Below, piece after piece: positions 53,011 through 63,917 of a stretch of DNA of 64,000 bases (within the stretch, counting starts at the first letter, position 1; each line of letters starts with the position of its first letter). The notes beneath the pieces were generated by a model. It searched no databases and was not told where the DNA came from. It saw only the letters and a program-made list of their open reading frames with translations. This DNA is from Ceratopteris richardii (lineage: Eukaryota; Streptophyta; Polypodiopsida; Polypodiales; Pteridaceae), in the NCBI GenBank assembly GCA_020310875.1, contig CM035416.1:72050983-72114982 (forward strand). Reading direction: 5' to 3'. A program made the translations under genes and the position numbers.

Positions 53011-53668
53011 CAACTATGCAGGTGAAAGACATAGTACCAATGGGACCCTCCATATCCCACAAGGTAGCAAGTAGACTACCGAAGCATTACAAGGAAAGGG
53101 TTGCATGACCACATATAATTTGAATGGCCATAAGTCATTACACAGATAGATTGACCACACTGACACAAGCTTGTCCAGCAACCCATATGGATTCAACGCA
53201 CACCCTCCCCCTCAAGACATGAGTACCAAAATTTACCTATGGGTTTTGGACCCATGTGGAATGAATATTTGATACACATTAAAGAAGGTCACCAAATTTG
53301 TGGGGGAGGAAAGGGGGGGGGGGGGGGGAACGTCTACCTAATCGATCTTTGAACCATCAATCGTTCATTGATGTCCTTATCGTTGAGGTCTAATCAAAGC
53401 CTCAATGGCATTATCAGAGTTATAGCTTCAATAATGCACCCCCACGCATGCCACCATTTTTGTGATTTTTTGTGATTTTTTTGTGATTTTTGAGAAGTGG
53501 ATATTATTGGTGTGTCCAACCATTCCTCCGGATGACCCTCCTTCCGCATTCAAATGCTGTCATAATGGTTGGAAAGTTTGAGACGCACCCCTTTTCTTGA
53601 TGGTTCATGCTACTCGAATTCCTCATGCGTTTGAGTAGGTTGGCCCTATCCCCTTCGGGCTAATTGAT
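53011..53668. other. Unassigned spacer
   Basis: G run near 53315-53330. The motif GTGAAAGACATAGTACCAATGGGACCC near 53021 has a diverged copy near 53938. No gene seen. Confidence 0.5.
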
Positions 53669-53870
53669 TTTTTTTTTTTTTTTTTAAAAGGAAGTTTTTT
53701 ATTTTGGAAGACCACTCTTTCAATTATGCTTGATAGATTGAAATAATAACACTTATGGTCCTCCTTATCCTCTAATTTAGGGGAAATATATCAAGCCACA
53801 CCTCAGGTTTGAACCTTGGACCTCACAATCTAGGGTTGAGTGGTTTTACCACCGGACTATGTGTCCTCCA
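53669..53870 (-). mobile_element. tRNA-derived SINE candidate
   Basis: On the minus strand a tRNA-like head has an A-box-like TAGTCCGGTGG (53859-53849) and a B-box GGTTCAAACC (53815-53806), about 35 bp apart. Some 115 bp further it ends in A20 or so (T run at 53669-53687). Length about 200 bp. No clear target duplication was found. A decayed tRNA gene is less likely because of the A tail. Confidence 0.6.
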
Positions 53871-56800
53871 CTTTTCAAAAGAATATTGATCTTGCAATCC
53901 AATCTTCCTCGATACCTTGAATGAATGGAAACTACAATGTGAAAGGCATAATACCCATGGGACCCTTGCAATCCCACACAAGCAGAGTTAAAATGCCGAT
54001 CACTTACTAGGATGGAGCAGTGCTTGAAGGCCCATTAAGGCTAAGAATGAGGTAGAGACAACCCTAAGGTCACACAAGAAGATTGGTTTGGCTAAAGTTG
54101 ATCTACTGTCATAAGCATGGCCTTTGCCATTGCCAATATAATTCAACTAGAGTTCTTGAAAGCCAAATGATTCCCCTAAAGGAGCTCGTTTTAACATCTC
54201 ATCATAGCATGATGAGGAGTGTCTTTTTCTTCGTGTTTGAAACTAAATAATCAGTGATAATCTATGACATATATATTGATTGTACTAATCATTTCCAACT
54301 TGCAATTCATTTTGTTACAACCCTAGCATCAGCATACAATATTCTATTTTGTCACAGCACTTTCTATAGAAGCAATGCCTCCACATACACAGTCTTCAAG
54401 TTTTGCATCTAATGATAGAGCCATAATTCTATTGTGGCTCTTCCATGTTCATCAAGTGAAAATGTAGCAGAAGCCAAATGCTCTTGAGTTCAAATCGCTC
54501 AAACCTTTTCTAGGACAATAGTCTTGTGTTTTCTAATTCTTGCAAGAATAAAAAATAAGAGCATACAAGCCAGAGTCCATGAATTTTTCATTTCCCTCCC
54601 TTATAAGTGTAGTAAAACATCCACTCTCTTCCCGTCATGCACTTCAAAGGAGCATATCCCTCTTAACACTAGTGTTCTACAAGAACATGGCACTTTAGTG
54701 TCCTTTTTTCTAACAAGTAAAAAAAATCTTGCATTTCAAAGGAGCATCTCCCTCTTAACATCTTGCCTCTCTTTCACACACATTTATATAAAAGACTCAT
54801 AGGTCCAGCCACACATGCACACAAAGAACATATGCACCAAAATTTGCTCTCTCTCTCTCTCTGCCTCCTTCTCTCTCTGCCTCCTTCTCTCTCTACCTTT
54901 CTCTATCTCAACCAAAGATTTGTTCAGTCCTACTATGCTTTTCCTTTTGACTCTTTGGGAGAGAGCTATGGATCATAGAGGCATCAATAAGGATCTAAAA
55001 TAATAGCAAATTCATTCTCATTGTTGAACATTCCATGTGATCTCTCTCTCTCTCATGGACTTTAACAACCATACAGGAAGAGCTTATGTTATTCTTGGCA
55101 TCTACCCCTAAAAAATGGCACGAAGCTTATCGTACTTCACATGACCATTCTCACACTTTCATGGGCATTTCCATAGAGAACAAACACAAGAAAGAAGCAT
55201 GGGATTCCTCGAAGCCCCTTGCCTATTCTACCCATCATCCCTAATCCTCACATTTGTAGATAGTCCCCAAAGTACTACAAAAAATGATATTGGAATATAG
55301 TCTTCTCTCTCCCCTTGTCTAGGTTGCATGCCTGCTATCCTCACCTCCTTGTATATGGCTAGCTATCAAATCTTGCAAACCCACAAATCAATCCTTAACT
55401 TTATGAATCCCTCCTCCACTGGCTCTCTCATAATAACTTTTGGTGCAACTTGGTTTATACTAGCACCTAGCCCAACAGATATCCACTATCCAATCGCTCA
55501 TGCAAAAGATGGAGCATTGGGTGGACATTCAAGAAGTTCAAACGACTCCACGTGGTCATGAAACCTTGCTCAAGAGAAGCATGGATTGTATTAAGGAAGA
55601 TGATCATGGACTCATTATTGATCAAATACCCCAGAGATAATGAGATTACTCACTAATCCTACCATCATGAAAGTTGAAACTTTGTGAAATGTATAAACCA
55701 TGCAATGATTATTGAAAGAATGATAGCTTCTTTTCACCCTCATGAGTAATCATATTCATATAATTTGTGGAACTTATGGCACATGGTTGGAACTTGAATT
55801 AATAAGACTATAAGAGTCAATAATTAGTTAGTTGAAATGAAACTCCATAGTAAGGACCATAAGACTATGTTGTTGTATTTATAATATCATCTATGTTACT
55901 ATATTATATAGAATAAGGATAAAAATCCTCCTATCTCCTACATGAAAGTAGTGTTTTCTCAATATGAACTCAAAGATGAGGTTTCCTACTTATCGCTTTT
56001 TTTGAATTCATCATATTCCTTCTCAAATTTAGGAAAAAGAGGGATGTGAGGCAATTTTTTCTTGGTTTTTTTCCACATCAAGAGCACCATATCATTGTAA
56101 AGAGTCCAACTTCTAGTTGTTTTAGGACATACAACAAAAACAACAAAAAAACACATATATGAAAAGAAAAGAAATAAGCATGGCTTTAGGACCGTCTTCT
56201 ATAAATTCTTTTCAAATAGATGCCATCATGGAGCCACATGTAGTTATAGAATTCATGAATTCTAGGATCTATAGCATACAAAAAAAACACCATAATATCC
56301 TAGCATGTGTATAGGGAATGAAAAAAGAAGCTAGTAGAATGAAACATATTGTTGACCTTGCCATCAAAACATATTGTTGTGAGGAAATTCCTATGAAAGA
56401 GGCTTGATGGAAGCTCGAATATTTGAAACTACCTTGATAACATATAGTGCACCTAATTCCTGCATTATTAATGTTGTTGACAAATGGATCAACAAGTTTG
56501 AACATTTTTTTTGGTTGTGTCATATAATAGATGACCGCTACATGAAAGACGCCATTTACAAACTTATGAGCATAACTAAACAAACCAAGACAAATCAAGA
56601 GCAAACTGAACCACATACTTGGGCCAAATTTAAGGTATTACTTTACACAATTTTGCACACCTAGAGGAAAATTATAGTGTGCTGTATGATTAGTTCTTAA
56701 TCAGTCACATAAACCAAATTGTCCAAGAGTGTGTGTATATGCATATGAGTACTTAATTCTATTATTGACTTTCTCTGAATGCTTAATTCATCTTGGCTCT

Positions 56801-56871
56801 AGGAGTTACTTTCAAAATCATGTAGTAGACATAGCCTTAGTTTTTTGAGAATGGCCATAAGGGTAGCAACC
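53871..56871. other. Unassigned spacer with microsatellites
   Basis: CT-rich microsatellite at 54848-54905 and CTCTCTCTCT near 55040. No coding signal on either strand; open frames are short and unrelated. It includes the first copy of the dispersed repeat listed next. Confidence 0.55.
55158..55282 (+). repeat. Dispersed direct repeat, copy 1 (copy 2 at 56872-56990)
   Basis: Both copies run from TTTCATGGGCATTTC through CATCATCCCTAATCCTCACA to TACTAC with scattered differences. Element F inserted at the end of copy 2. Confidence 0.8.
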
Positions 56872-56990
56872 TTTCATGGGCATTTCTATAGAGAACAATT
56901 ATAAGAAAGAAGCATGGTCCTTTTCAAAGCCCTGCTTGTTCTACCCATCATCCCTAATCCTCACATTTGTAGATAGTCCCAAAATACTAC

Positions 56991-57602
56991 TGTTGAAGCT
57001 CAAAGTCAAGGACAAAGCATGGAAGCACATCAAAAGGGTGGACACACAAGGAAAGGGAGCAAGTAGGGAGCTCCAAGAAGTGTATGTCAAATTGTCAGAA
57101 GAATTCCCTACAAAAATAGTGATTTTCATCACTAAAAACCATTGTAAATACCATTTTCTATTTTTATAACTCCATTTTGTTCAAGTTGAGGAGTCCTCGA
57201 GCTTGAGGAGTATTAGAAGTACCATCGTACCAATTTTCATAATTTTTAGACTTCGTTTGAGCCCTCAAATAAGCCCTGGAACCTAATTTTTAACTAGACC
57301 GGACACTAGGTCTGGACAGGGCCAAAACTAGTCAAAAAACTATAAAAAGAGCTAGAAAGCTCATTTTTGGGGTTAGCTTGTTTAGAGAATATAGCTTTTG
57401 TAAGAGAAATCTTTTGCAATTGAAGCTTTCCATTGTTCCTCTCTTGGATCTCACCTTATGCACGTGTGTGTGTGTATGTGTGTGCATGTTTGTGTGCTTT
57501 CACTCACGCACTTGTGCTTTCACTTGCTCGTGGTCTTCATACCGGTCCTCACGTCTCCGCGGATTGACAAGTAAAGGAGGTGGTGCTTACGCTTGAGCTA
57601 CA
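56991..57602 (+). repeat. Element F 5' LTR
   Basis: 612 bp, TGTTGAAGCTC to GAGCTACA. TATAAAAA at 57341-57348 and a GT-rich tract at 57463-57492. More diverged from C/E than they are from each other. Confidence 0.82.
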
Positions 57603-57610
57603 CCAAATTT

Positions 57611-57628
57611 TGGCACCGTTGCCGGGGA
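57611..57628 (+). promoter_or_regulatory. Primer binding site of element F (tRNA-Asp-like)
   Basis: TGGCACCGTTGCCGGGGA, eight bases past the LTR. Donor-like GATG/GTAAGA (57657) and GGAAG/GTAAAA (57686) follow. Confidence 0.75.
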
Positions 57629-58046
57629 GAGAGCTTCGAGGACGAGCGTTGTGATGGTAAGATCGTAGATTTGCGACGTTGGAAGGTAAAAAAACTATCA
57701 TTTCAGTTCATTTTCTATTTTTTCCTCTTCATCTTCATCAGCATCATCATCTCCACCTTCCTCCATCTTCTTCTTCATAGAAATTTCTTGTTTTTTAGTG
57801 CATTTTCACCATTTTATTACCATTATTCATGCATTTTTGTGTGGCAAGGAGTTAGGAAGTGCAAGGGAGAACAAGCGCCTGTGTTTTTCATGATTTTCTG
57901 CTCATACGGAGCTCGCCATTGCTCGGCGCTCAAAAATTCGAAGTTCCCACCAAAAAACGCGATTTTGTGATGAAAATCTGTGAAAATTCAAAATTTTTTG
58001 AAAAATCACAATTTTTTGTTTTCCCGCCTAAAAGTTGGCTGAAAGA

Positions 58047-58935
58047 ATCACGATTCTGTGGTCATTCTCAGAATCGCGATTCTGTGATTGTGCTCAAAAT
58101 CACGATTCTCACAAATCACAATTTTCAGCCAAAAAATACGATTCTGAGAATCACGATGTTGTGAAAACACGATTCTGTGAAAACACAATTCTCTACTCAA
58201 AATCGCGATTCTCAAAAACACGATTCTCTGCTCAAAATCGCGATTCTCACTAATCACGATTTTAAGCAAAAACACGATTTTCAGCAAAAACACGATTTTG
58301 AGCAAAAAACACGATTTTGTGAAAACGCGATTCTGTGGTTGTGCTCAAAATCGCGATTCTCACAAATCACGATTTTCAGCCAAACCACGATTCTGTGAAA
58401 ACACGTTTTTCTGTTGGCAATCGCGATTTTCATGTCAAAAATGCGATTATGTGAAAAGACGATTCTCTGCCCAAAATCGCGATTCTGAGAAATCACGCTT
58501 TTCATGTCAAAAACACGATTCTGAGAAAACATGATTCTGTGGTTGTGCTCAAAATCGCGGTTCTCACAAAATCACGATTTTCAGTCAAAAACACGATGCT
58601 GTGAGAACATGATTCTCTAAAACACGATTTTGTGAAAACACGATTCTCTGAGATAAAATCACGATTCTCACGTAAAAAAAAAAAAACACGATTCTGAGAA
58701 CCACGATTTTGTGAAAAACACGATTTTGTGAATCACAATTCTCTGAGACAACATTGCGATTTTCAAAAACACGATTTTGTGCTCAGCATCGCGATTTTCA
58801 AAAACACGATTTTGTGTTCAACATCGCGATTTTCAAAAACACGATTTTGTGCTCAACATCGCGATTCTTTGACTTCACAGCATCGCGATTCTCTGATTTC
58901 ACAATCGCGATTCTCTTGAAGTTCACAAAATCGTG
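58047..58935 (+). repeat. Leader repeat array of element F, core AATCGCGATTCT
   Basis: Dozens of ATCGCGATTCT / ACACGATTCTGTG units over about 890 bp, irregularly spaced. The best copies are 14-bp palindromes (AGAATCGCGATTCT). A longer unit of about 55 bp (GTGGTTGTGCTCAAAATCGCG...) recurs near 58075, 58335 and 58540. Many cores have decayed to ACACGA or ACATGA. Confidence 0.9.
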
Positions 58936-59047
58936 AATTTTTCCAAAAGGTCCTGTTTGCCTGTTTTGACCCCTAGGAGCCTGAATTGACATAACTTTTT
59001 CATCCAAAGTCCATTTTTTGAGCTCTATAGCTCGTTGGAAAGCTCGT

Positions 59048-59627
59048 TGTAGCTCAGTGATGAGTAGCACCTCCTTTAATGTCAATCCGGGAAGACGTGA
59101 GGATGGTATGAAGACCACGAGCAAGTGGAAGCACAAGTGCGTGAGTGAGAAGCACACAAGCATGCACACACATACACGCACACGCGCACACACGGCAAGA
59201 ACAAAGAGAGTAAGACAATGGAATCACTTCTATTGCAACCAAGTTCTCATACAAGCTCAAACTACCAGAAGCTAACCCCAAAAATGAGCTCTCTAGCTCT
59301 ATTTATAGTTTTTTACTAACTTTGGCCCTGTCCAGACCTAGTGTCCGGCCTAGTTAAAAATTAGGTTCCAGGGCTTATTTGAGGGCCCAAACGAGATCTA
59401 AAAATTATAAAAATTGGCAGGCAACTACTTCTAAGGCTCCCCAAGCTCGAGGACTCCTCGGCTTGTACAAAATGGAGCTACAAAAAGGTGAAATGATATT
59501 TACAAGGGTTTGTAGTGATGAGAATCACTTTAAAATGATGTGAGGGTTTTGAAAAAAAATGAAGGGTTGCCTCAGTGCTAGATCTGCATGTGTGTCCGTA
59601 CTTGCTTCTTCCCGTATACTGTCAACA
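59048..59627 (-). repeat. Element D 3' LTR
   Basis: 580 bp; minus strand TGTTGACAG to GAGCTACA. TATAAATA (minus) at 59307-59300 and the CA-rich tract at 59157-59196. Confidence 0.9.
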
Positions 59628-59641
59628 CTCTCCCCCCCCTA
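59628..59641 (-). promoter_or_regulatory. Polypurine tract of element D, overlapping the ORF4 stop
   Basis: Minus strand TAGGGGGGGGAGAG directly before the LTR. Its first three bases are the stop codon of ORF4. Confidence 0.82.
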
Positions 59642-61402
59642 GGGTCTGTCGCCTCTGACAGACCTTTGCTCCACTGTTTGATCAATGTACGCCTGCAGGA
59701 GGTCGGTTGCCACTTCTTGTTCCTTGATGCGTAGTCCCCGAACCAAGTCTCTCTGGAGGGTCTCCCAATTGACTGCACCCGGTATGTCCGGTTGTGGCGT
59801 TGTGTAGAGTTCTGAGTGCATGGTTTGTTCACACGCGAATAGATGTAGCAGGTGGGTTGGGCGTGGTGCGAACACTTCTGAGTGTGACTCCCAGAATCCC
59901 GTGGTAAACATATCGTCGAAAGTTTGCTTATAGCAGGCAGGGAGATATCTGATGCGTGCGTGCCATGCATAAGCAACTCGTATGCTGGGGGTTGTGCTCA
60001 TATCATACAGGAGGTCATAATTACCATTGATGAAGCCAGGAATCGGAGGCTGAATATGGCATACATTGCGGAAAGTTTTGAACACCACCTGCATCATATC
60101 GAATATCTTGAGCATCATCTGAGCAGCAACATCTGGCATCGGGTGGAGGCGTGGCAACCAATAGCGAATGGTAGCCATCATGTACGCTATTGTAGGTGGG
60201 CCTGTCGGTGGTGCGATTTTGGGGTAGTTCAGCCACTGTTTGCAATTCACGTTGTTCTGGACCTTGATGGCGAATGCTTTCCAGGAGCGTCTTCTTTGTA
60301 CTGGTCCAAAGCATGGGTTATACTTCAAATGCATGGGAGCGTGATCCCATGTTCTCAGCATTTCCGGGTATGTTTCCAGTAATCTTTGCCTCCAAGTAGG
60401 CTGAAAAATCGCCCCTTTCCTGGCTGCCTCTGGTATATCTTCTGGTTCGAACTGGGTGGCGAAGGTAGGGCACTTGTTGGTGACTCTTCTGATCTCTGCG
60501 TTGTAGTCGGCCAACAAGACAAAGTAAGGTTTGTATTGTAACTCGGAGCTAGTTATCAGCCGTCTAGGAGCCAAGTTCGAGAAATATTCAGACTTGAGTA
60601 TGGTCTCCTCTATGGCTTTCATGGCTAGCATCTGAGTTGCAACACGCTCTTCGTGAGTGTGACCCATCTCCTCTACCTGCTTCATCCATGCGGACGGGGG
60701 TTCCTCATACGTATCATGTCCCTCTTCAATGATCCTGCCACCTGGAAGAGGTTGTGGCTCATAATTATCTTCGAATGTTTCTTCCACTGGAATAACAATA
60801 GTCTCCTCTTCACTTGGCTGATCAGGTGGGGAGGGGGGTCGTTCATATTGTAACAACTTGATTTTCAACTCTGCAACCTGTTGCCTTAGCTCAAATACTT
60901 CATTGGTTACTGATAATTCCGGCTCTGGTGAGGTTGCAGCGTTGGCCATCTCTTTAAGGCCTTGTTGGTGTGGTGCAGGCACTTGGGCTTTCTGTAGTTC
61001 TTTGACTTGGTCAGCAAGCTGATCGTGAGCTTCTAAGAGAGTGGCGTAGATTTCTAATATTTGTTGTATGTTCTCTGAGGGGATGGCTTGGAATTTAGCC
61101 GGGTCAATGGGTGCCCCTAGGGTATTTTCCATGGCTGCTTCAAGATTGTCTTGATTTTGTTGCTGTAGTCTTTTGTTTTCTTCTTGGGCAGCCGCTAAAT
61201 GGCGTCTGAGTAGAGCCATGTTTCGTTGTAGTCTAGCGTTACGGGCTAGCTGATCTCTAAGTTGTTCTTCAGTTACCCTACTCTTCTCTGTATGTGTGGA
61301 CTCGAGCTCCACCTGATATTGTTGGAGGGCAGTCACCTCCTGCTGTAATTCCGTATTAGACAACTCCAAGGCAGTGACACGTGCCTGGAGGTGGGATGAC
61401 AA
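59639..61402 (-). CDS. Element D ORF4: coiled coil plus domain of unknown function
   Basis: 587 codons with no ATG at the 5' end (the first listed codon is TTG). The frame is open further upstream, past the ORF3 stop to at least 61455, and those codons (QLKQEYRLLEENNKEL) extend the same coiled coil. Residues 1-110 are heptad-rich (VTALELSNTELQQEVTALQQYQVEL), about 165-185 form a second short coil, 190-240 are acidic and P-rich. Residues about 265-560 look globular (SEYFSNLAPRRLITSSELQYKPYF, MMATIRYWLPRLHPMPD, HARIRYLPACYKQTFDDMFTTGFW, RPTHLLHLFACEQTMHSEL). No signal peptide, membrane helix or known motif seen. Either fused to ORF3 by a -1 shift or once part of it. Function unknown. Confidence 0.75.
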   Translation of the reverse strand: MSSHLQARVTALELSNTELQQEVTALQQYQVELESTHTEKSRVTEEQLRDQLARNARLQRNMALLRRHLAAAQEENKRLQQQNQDNLEAAMENTLGAPIDPAKFQAIPSENIQQILEIYATLLEAHDQLADQVKELQKAQVPAPHQQGLKEMANAATSPEPELSVTNEVFELRQQVAELKIKLLQYERPPSPPDQPSEEETIVIPVEETFEDNYEPQPLPGGRIIEEGHDTYEEPPSAWMKQVEEMGHTHEERVATQMLAMKAIEETILKSEYFSNLAPRRLITSSELQYKPYFVLLADYNAEIRRVTNKCPTFATQFEPEDIPEAARKGAIFQPTWRQRLLETYPEMLRTWDHAPMHLKYNPCFGPVQRRRSWKAFAIKVQNNVNCKQWLNYPKIAPPTGPPTIAYMMATIRYWLPRLHPMPDVAAQMMLKIFDMMQVVFKTFRNVCHIQPPIPGFINGNYDLLYDMSTTPSIRVAYAWHARIRYLPACYKQTFDDMFTTGFWESHSEVFAPRPTHLLHLFACEQTMHSELYTTPQPDIPGAVNWETLQRDLVRGLRIKEQEVATDLLQAYIDQTVEQRSVRGDRP

Positions 61403-61428
61403 TGTACATAGCTCTTTATTGTTTTCTT

Positions 61429-63900
61429 CTAATAACCTGTATTCCTGTTTAAGTTGGCAGCAGCTTCGAGCATGGTGTTGAGTGCATGACTAAATGAAGT
61501 GGATGCAGGGGTAAAGGTGGAAGATGCAAGGGGTCGGGGGATGGGAAAGGGAAAAGTGGATGTTGTGCCTACAGTGCTTGGAAATGGCGACGTGAGTGAA
61601 ATGATACGTGGTGATGTTGGGATAACAGTGGTGGTGGGTGATCCTGTGGATGGTGAGATGTCCATGGGATCGGACGTGAGAGTGTGTGATTCGTGCACTG
61701 TGAATACAGGAATGGTGGGTGGTGTGATAGTGGTGGCAGTGAATGTGGGGGAGTGGGGTTGGGAAAGGGACTTTTTATTATAAGTATCCACCTGTTGGAG
61801 TATATTTACAAGGTTTGTCCAGAATGAGGGTTGTGTGACTTGGGTTGAGTGTGAGGCAGTTACTAGGGGAGTGGTGGATAGGGTTTGGGTGTGAGTGAAT
61901 GGAAAAGGATGGGATGAGGTCTGGCTATTGGCAAGTGGTTGTCCAAGGGCGGGGAGATAGGAAGGGTGACCTATTATGGTTTGATCGGTGGCCGGATGAC
62001 CGGTGTGAGGTTCAAAAGTTTGGGTGGAAGTGCTGGATGTGGGTAAAGGGAAAGATGTAAAAACGGAGGTGTGCACAATGGTTTCATGATGGGTGGATAT
62101 CGGTTGTTCCGAAGGGATTGTGGAGAAGGGTTCTGAAGGGTGGATGGAAGGTGGCGGTGGGGATGGTACATGTGTAATTACCTCTTGTTCGTCAGTGGGA
62201 CTAGGGCTCGTCATGTGGACATCCTCTGAAATTATAGTAGGCAAGGCGGTAGAGGCTTCCATTTGAATCATTTTTCCGCGTCGTGGCTGTGTATCAATCC
62301 TTTGTTGATCATAGATAGGGTTTTCCTGATAGACCATTGTCCTCAATGCTTCCCGGATCCCACATGTCTCTGCCAATTGATTCAATGATTCCACAAAATG
62401 TGAGTCGACATTCTCGGTTTGAAGCATTTGGTTCACTAGAGCTCTGTTCGCCTCTTCTGTCATCGTATGCCTTCTCTGTACCTGCTTGATTGTCTTGTAC
62501 AGCCGTCTGAGTTGTGCTGTGTAGGCAGGGGCCTCCTCTTCACTGTCTTCTGGGTCATTTCTTTGTGCCCCTTCCTGAACTTGTGTATTTGCGTCCTGAG
62601 GATGTTGTGCCACTTCCTCCCCATGTACTCTGCTGGTCTCGCCCCGTGGCTGTTCTCTTTGGACTGATGCACCCGGATCAACATTGTCAGGGGAATCTTC
62701 ATTGTCGGATAGGGGGACCGTCTGTAGGAATCTTTCAAAATCGAAGTTTGGATCTTCTGTGAAGGTGGCCATAGATGCAAACTCTGCATCGGTAGGTAGT
62801 GGAGGGGCGGATGGAGCGGGTTGTACCACCTCCCCAGCTTGAACTCCTTGAAGATGGATCGTGAAAGGTGTGACATGAGCTTCTGGTCGGGGAGAAGCTT
62901 CAGTCGTGGCTTCTTGAGGGATCGTTACTTGGGAGAGCGATCCACGCATTCGTTTGGCAGGGTGGCTCCCTGACTTCCGCCCTTTGAACAGCTCCAGTTG
63001 TGCATACTTTAGGGCTCGGGCAACTGGCACATCATATGCAAGACATCTGTAGATGATTCTTGTGAGCGCACAACAGCCATGTAGGGTAGGCTTCCTCACA
63101 CCCCGCTTGCCTGCCTCATACACTTGGTCCAAGATCCATACAGGCATCTTAATGGGCAAGCTTCCAGTCTCTACTAGATATAACCCATACCATATCTTCT
63201 TGTGAGGTTGGGTGAAGCGGTCCTGAGCTGGGAATGCAAAGTGTTGGAGACACATCTGCAGAGGTATAGCGATGTTGGGGGTGAGGGCGCACATTTCTTT
63301 TAGCTTCTTGATTCTATTGCTTTTCATCGACTCGGGTGTCAAGGGGTCACGGTCAGAAGGTACATGCGTGCCATACATCTGAAGTGCTTCCCTTATTAAA
63401 GTAACATTCAATTCAAACTTCCTCATTTCCTCCAGATTTGACAAGGAGGGCACCCAGAATGTGCCTGAATGATCCTTATCCCCTGTCGGCTTCAGCGTAG
63501 CAATTAGGTAGTAGCACCTGAGGAAATCTGGTTTAGGCAGAGTTGCACTGAAATAAGTTTGTAATCCTGCTTTTTGCCAGATATCTTGAAGTGGAGCTGC
63601 ATTTTGCAATGCTTCGAATTCTCGTGAGAAGAATTGGAAGGTCCACCACACTCCTCCACATTCCATCTTGGATTCCCAGATGTGATCCGCGTCTCCCAAA
63701 TCTCTTGGCATCTCATTGAACCAGTGAGAATGCCCCTTTACTCTTTCGGTTAGGCCATTTGGTGGATCTGGAATAGGAATCCTCCGCACATTCACGAACT
63801 CCTCAGGCCGGGCTGTTGGTGGGGCCTCCACAGGCATGGCATCCCAATTGATTGGAGCACCAGATCCTGCCTGAGAGCTTGTGCCTGCCGTTGTTGCCAT
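61429..63900 (-). CDS. Element D ORF3: family-specific protein of unknown function
   Basis: 823 codons from a true ATG (63900). Residues about 38-320 form the conserved domain shared with A and E (IPDPPNGLTERVKGHSHWF, QFFSREFEALQN, LPKPDFLRCYYL, QHFAFPAQDRFTQPHKKIWYGLYL, GCCALTRIIYRCLAYD), ending in a basic patch (KGRKSGSHPAKRMRG). Residues 370-460 are acidic and P-rich, about 465-530 coiled (AQLRRLYKTIKQVQRR), and 560-800 a long S/T/P-rich region. It stops 15 nt past a C-TTA-AAC heptamer. No signal peptide or membrane helix, so env-like only in position. A role in assembly, transport or host interaction is open. Confidence 0.85.
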   Translation of the reverse strand: MATTAGTSSQAGSGAPINWDAMPVEAPPTARPEEFVNVRRIPIPDPPNGLTERVKGHSHWFNEMPRDLGDADHIWESKMECGGVWWTFQFFSREFEALQNAAPLQDIWQKAGLQTYFSATLPKPDFLRCYYLIATLKPTGDKDHSGTFWVPSLSNLEEMRKFELNVTLIREALQMYGTHVPSDRDPLTPESMKSNRIKKLKEMCALTPNIAIPLQMCLQHFAFPAQDRFTQPHKKIWYGLYLVETGSLPIKMPVWILDQVYEAGKRGVRKPTLHGCCALTRIIYRCLAYDVPVARALKYAQLELFKGRKSGSHPAKRMRGSLSQVTIPQEATTEASPRPEAHVTPFTIHLQGVQAGEVVQPAPSAPPLPTDAEFASMATFTEDPNFDFERFLQTVPLSDNEDSPDNVDPGASVQREQPRGETSRVHGEEVAQHPQDANTQVQEGAQRNDPEDSEEEAPAYTAQLRRLYKTIKQVQRRHTMTEEANRALVNQMLQTENVDSHFVESLNQLAETCGIREALRTMVYQENPIYDQQRIDTQPRRGKMIQMEASTALPTIISEDVHMTSPSPTDEQEVITHVPSPPPPSIHPSEPFSTIPSEQPISTHHETIVHTSVFTSFPLPTSSTSTQTFEPHTGHPATDQTIIGHPSYLPALGQPLANSQTSSHPFPFTHTQTLSTTPLVTASHSTQVTQPSFWTNLVNILQQVDTYNKKSLSQPHSPTFTATTITPPTIPVFTVHESHTLTSDPMDISPSTGSPTTTVIPTSPRIISLTSPFPSTVGTTSTFPFPIPRPLASSTFTPASTSFSHALNTMLEAAANLNRNTGY

Positions 63901-63917
63901 GAGAGTAGGTTGCTTAT

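Larger units (their letters stand above)
56991..59047 (+). mobile_element. Element F: 5' end of a Ty3/gypsy element, interrupted by element D
   Basis: 5' LTR (56991-57602), Asp-type primer site, leader and TCGCGA array. The leader block after the array (GTTTTGACCCCTAGGAGCC...CATAACTTTTTC) matches A and E. It then breaks at the left end of D. Gag and the rest should lie to the right, beyond D. Confidence 0.85.

Noticed and set aside
53800..53870. Functional tRNA gene
   Set aside because: A and B boxes are present, but no acceptor stem pairing was found and an A tail follows; SINE is the better reading.
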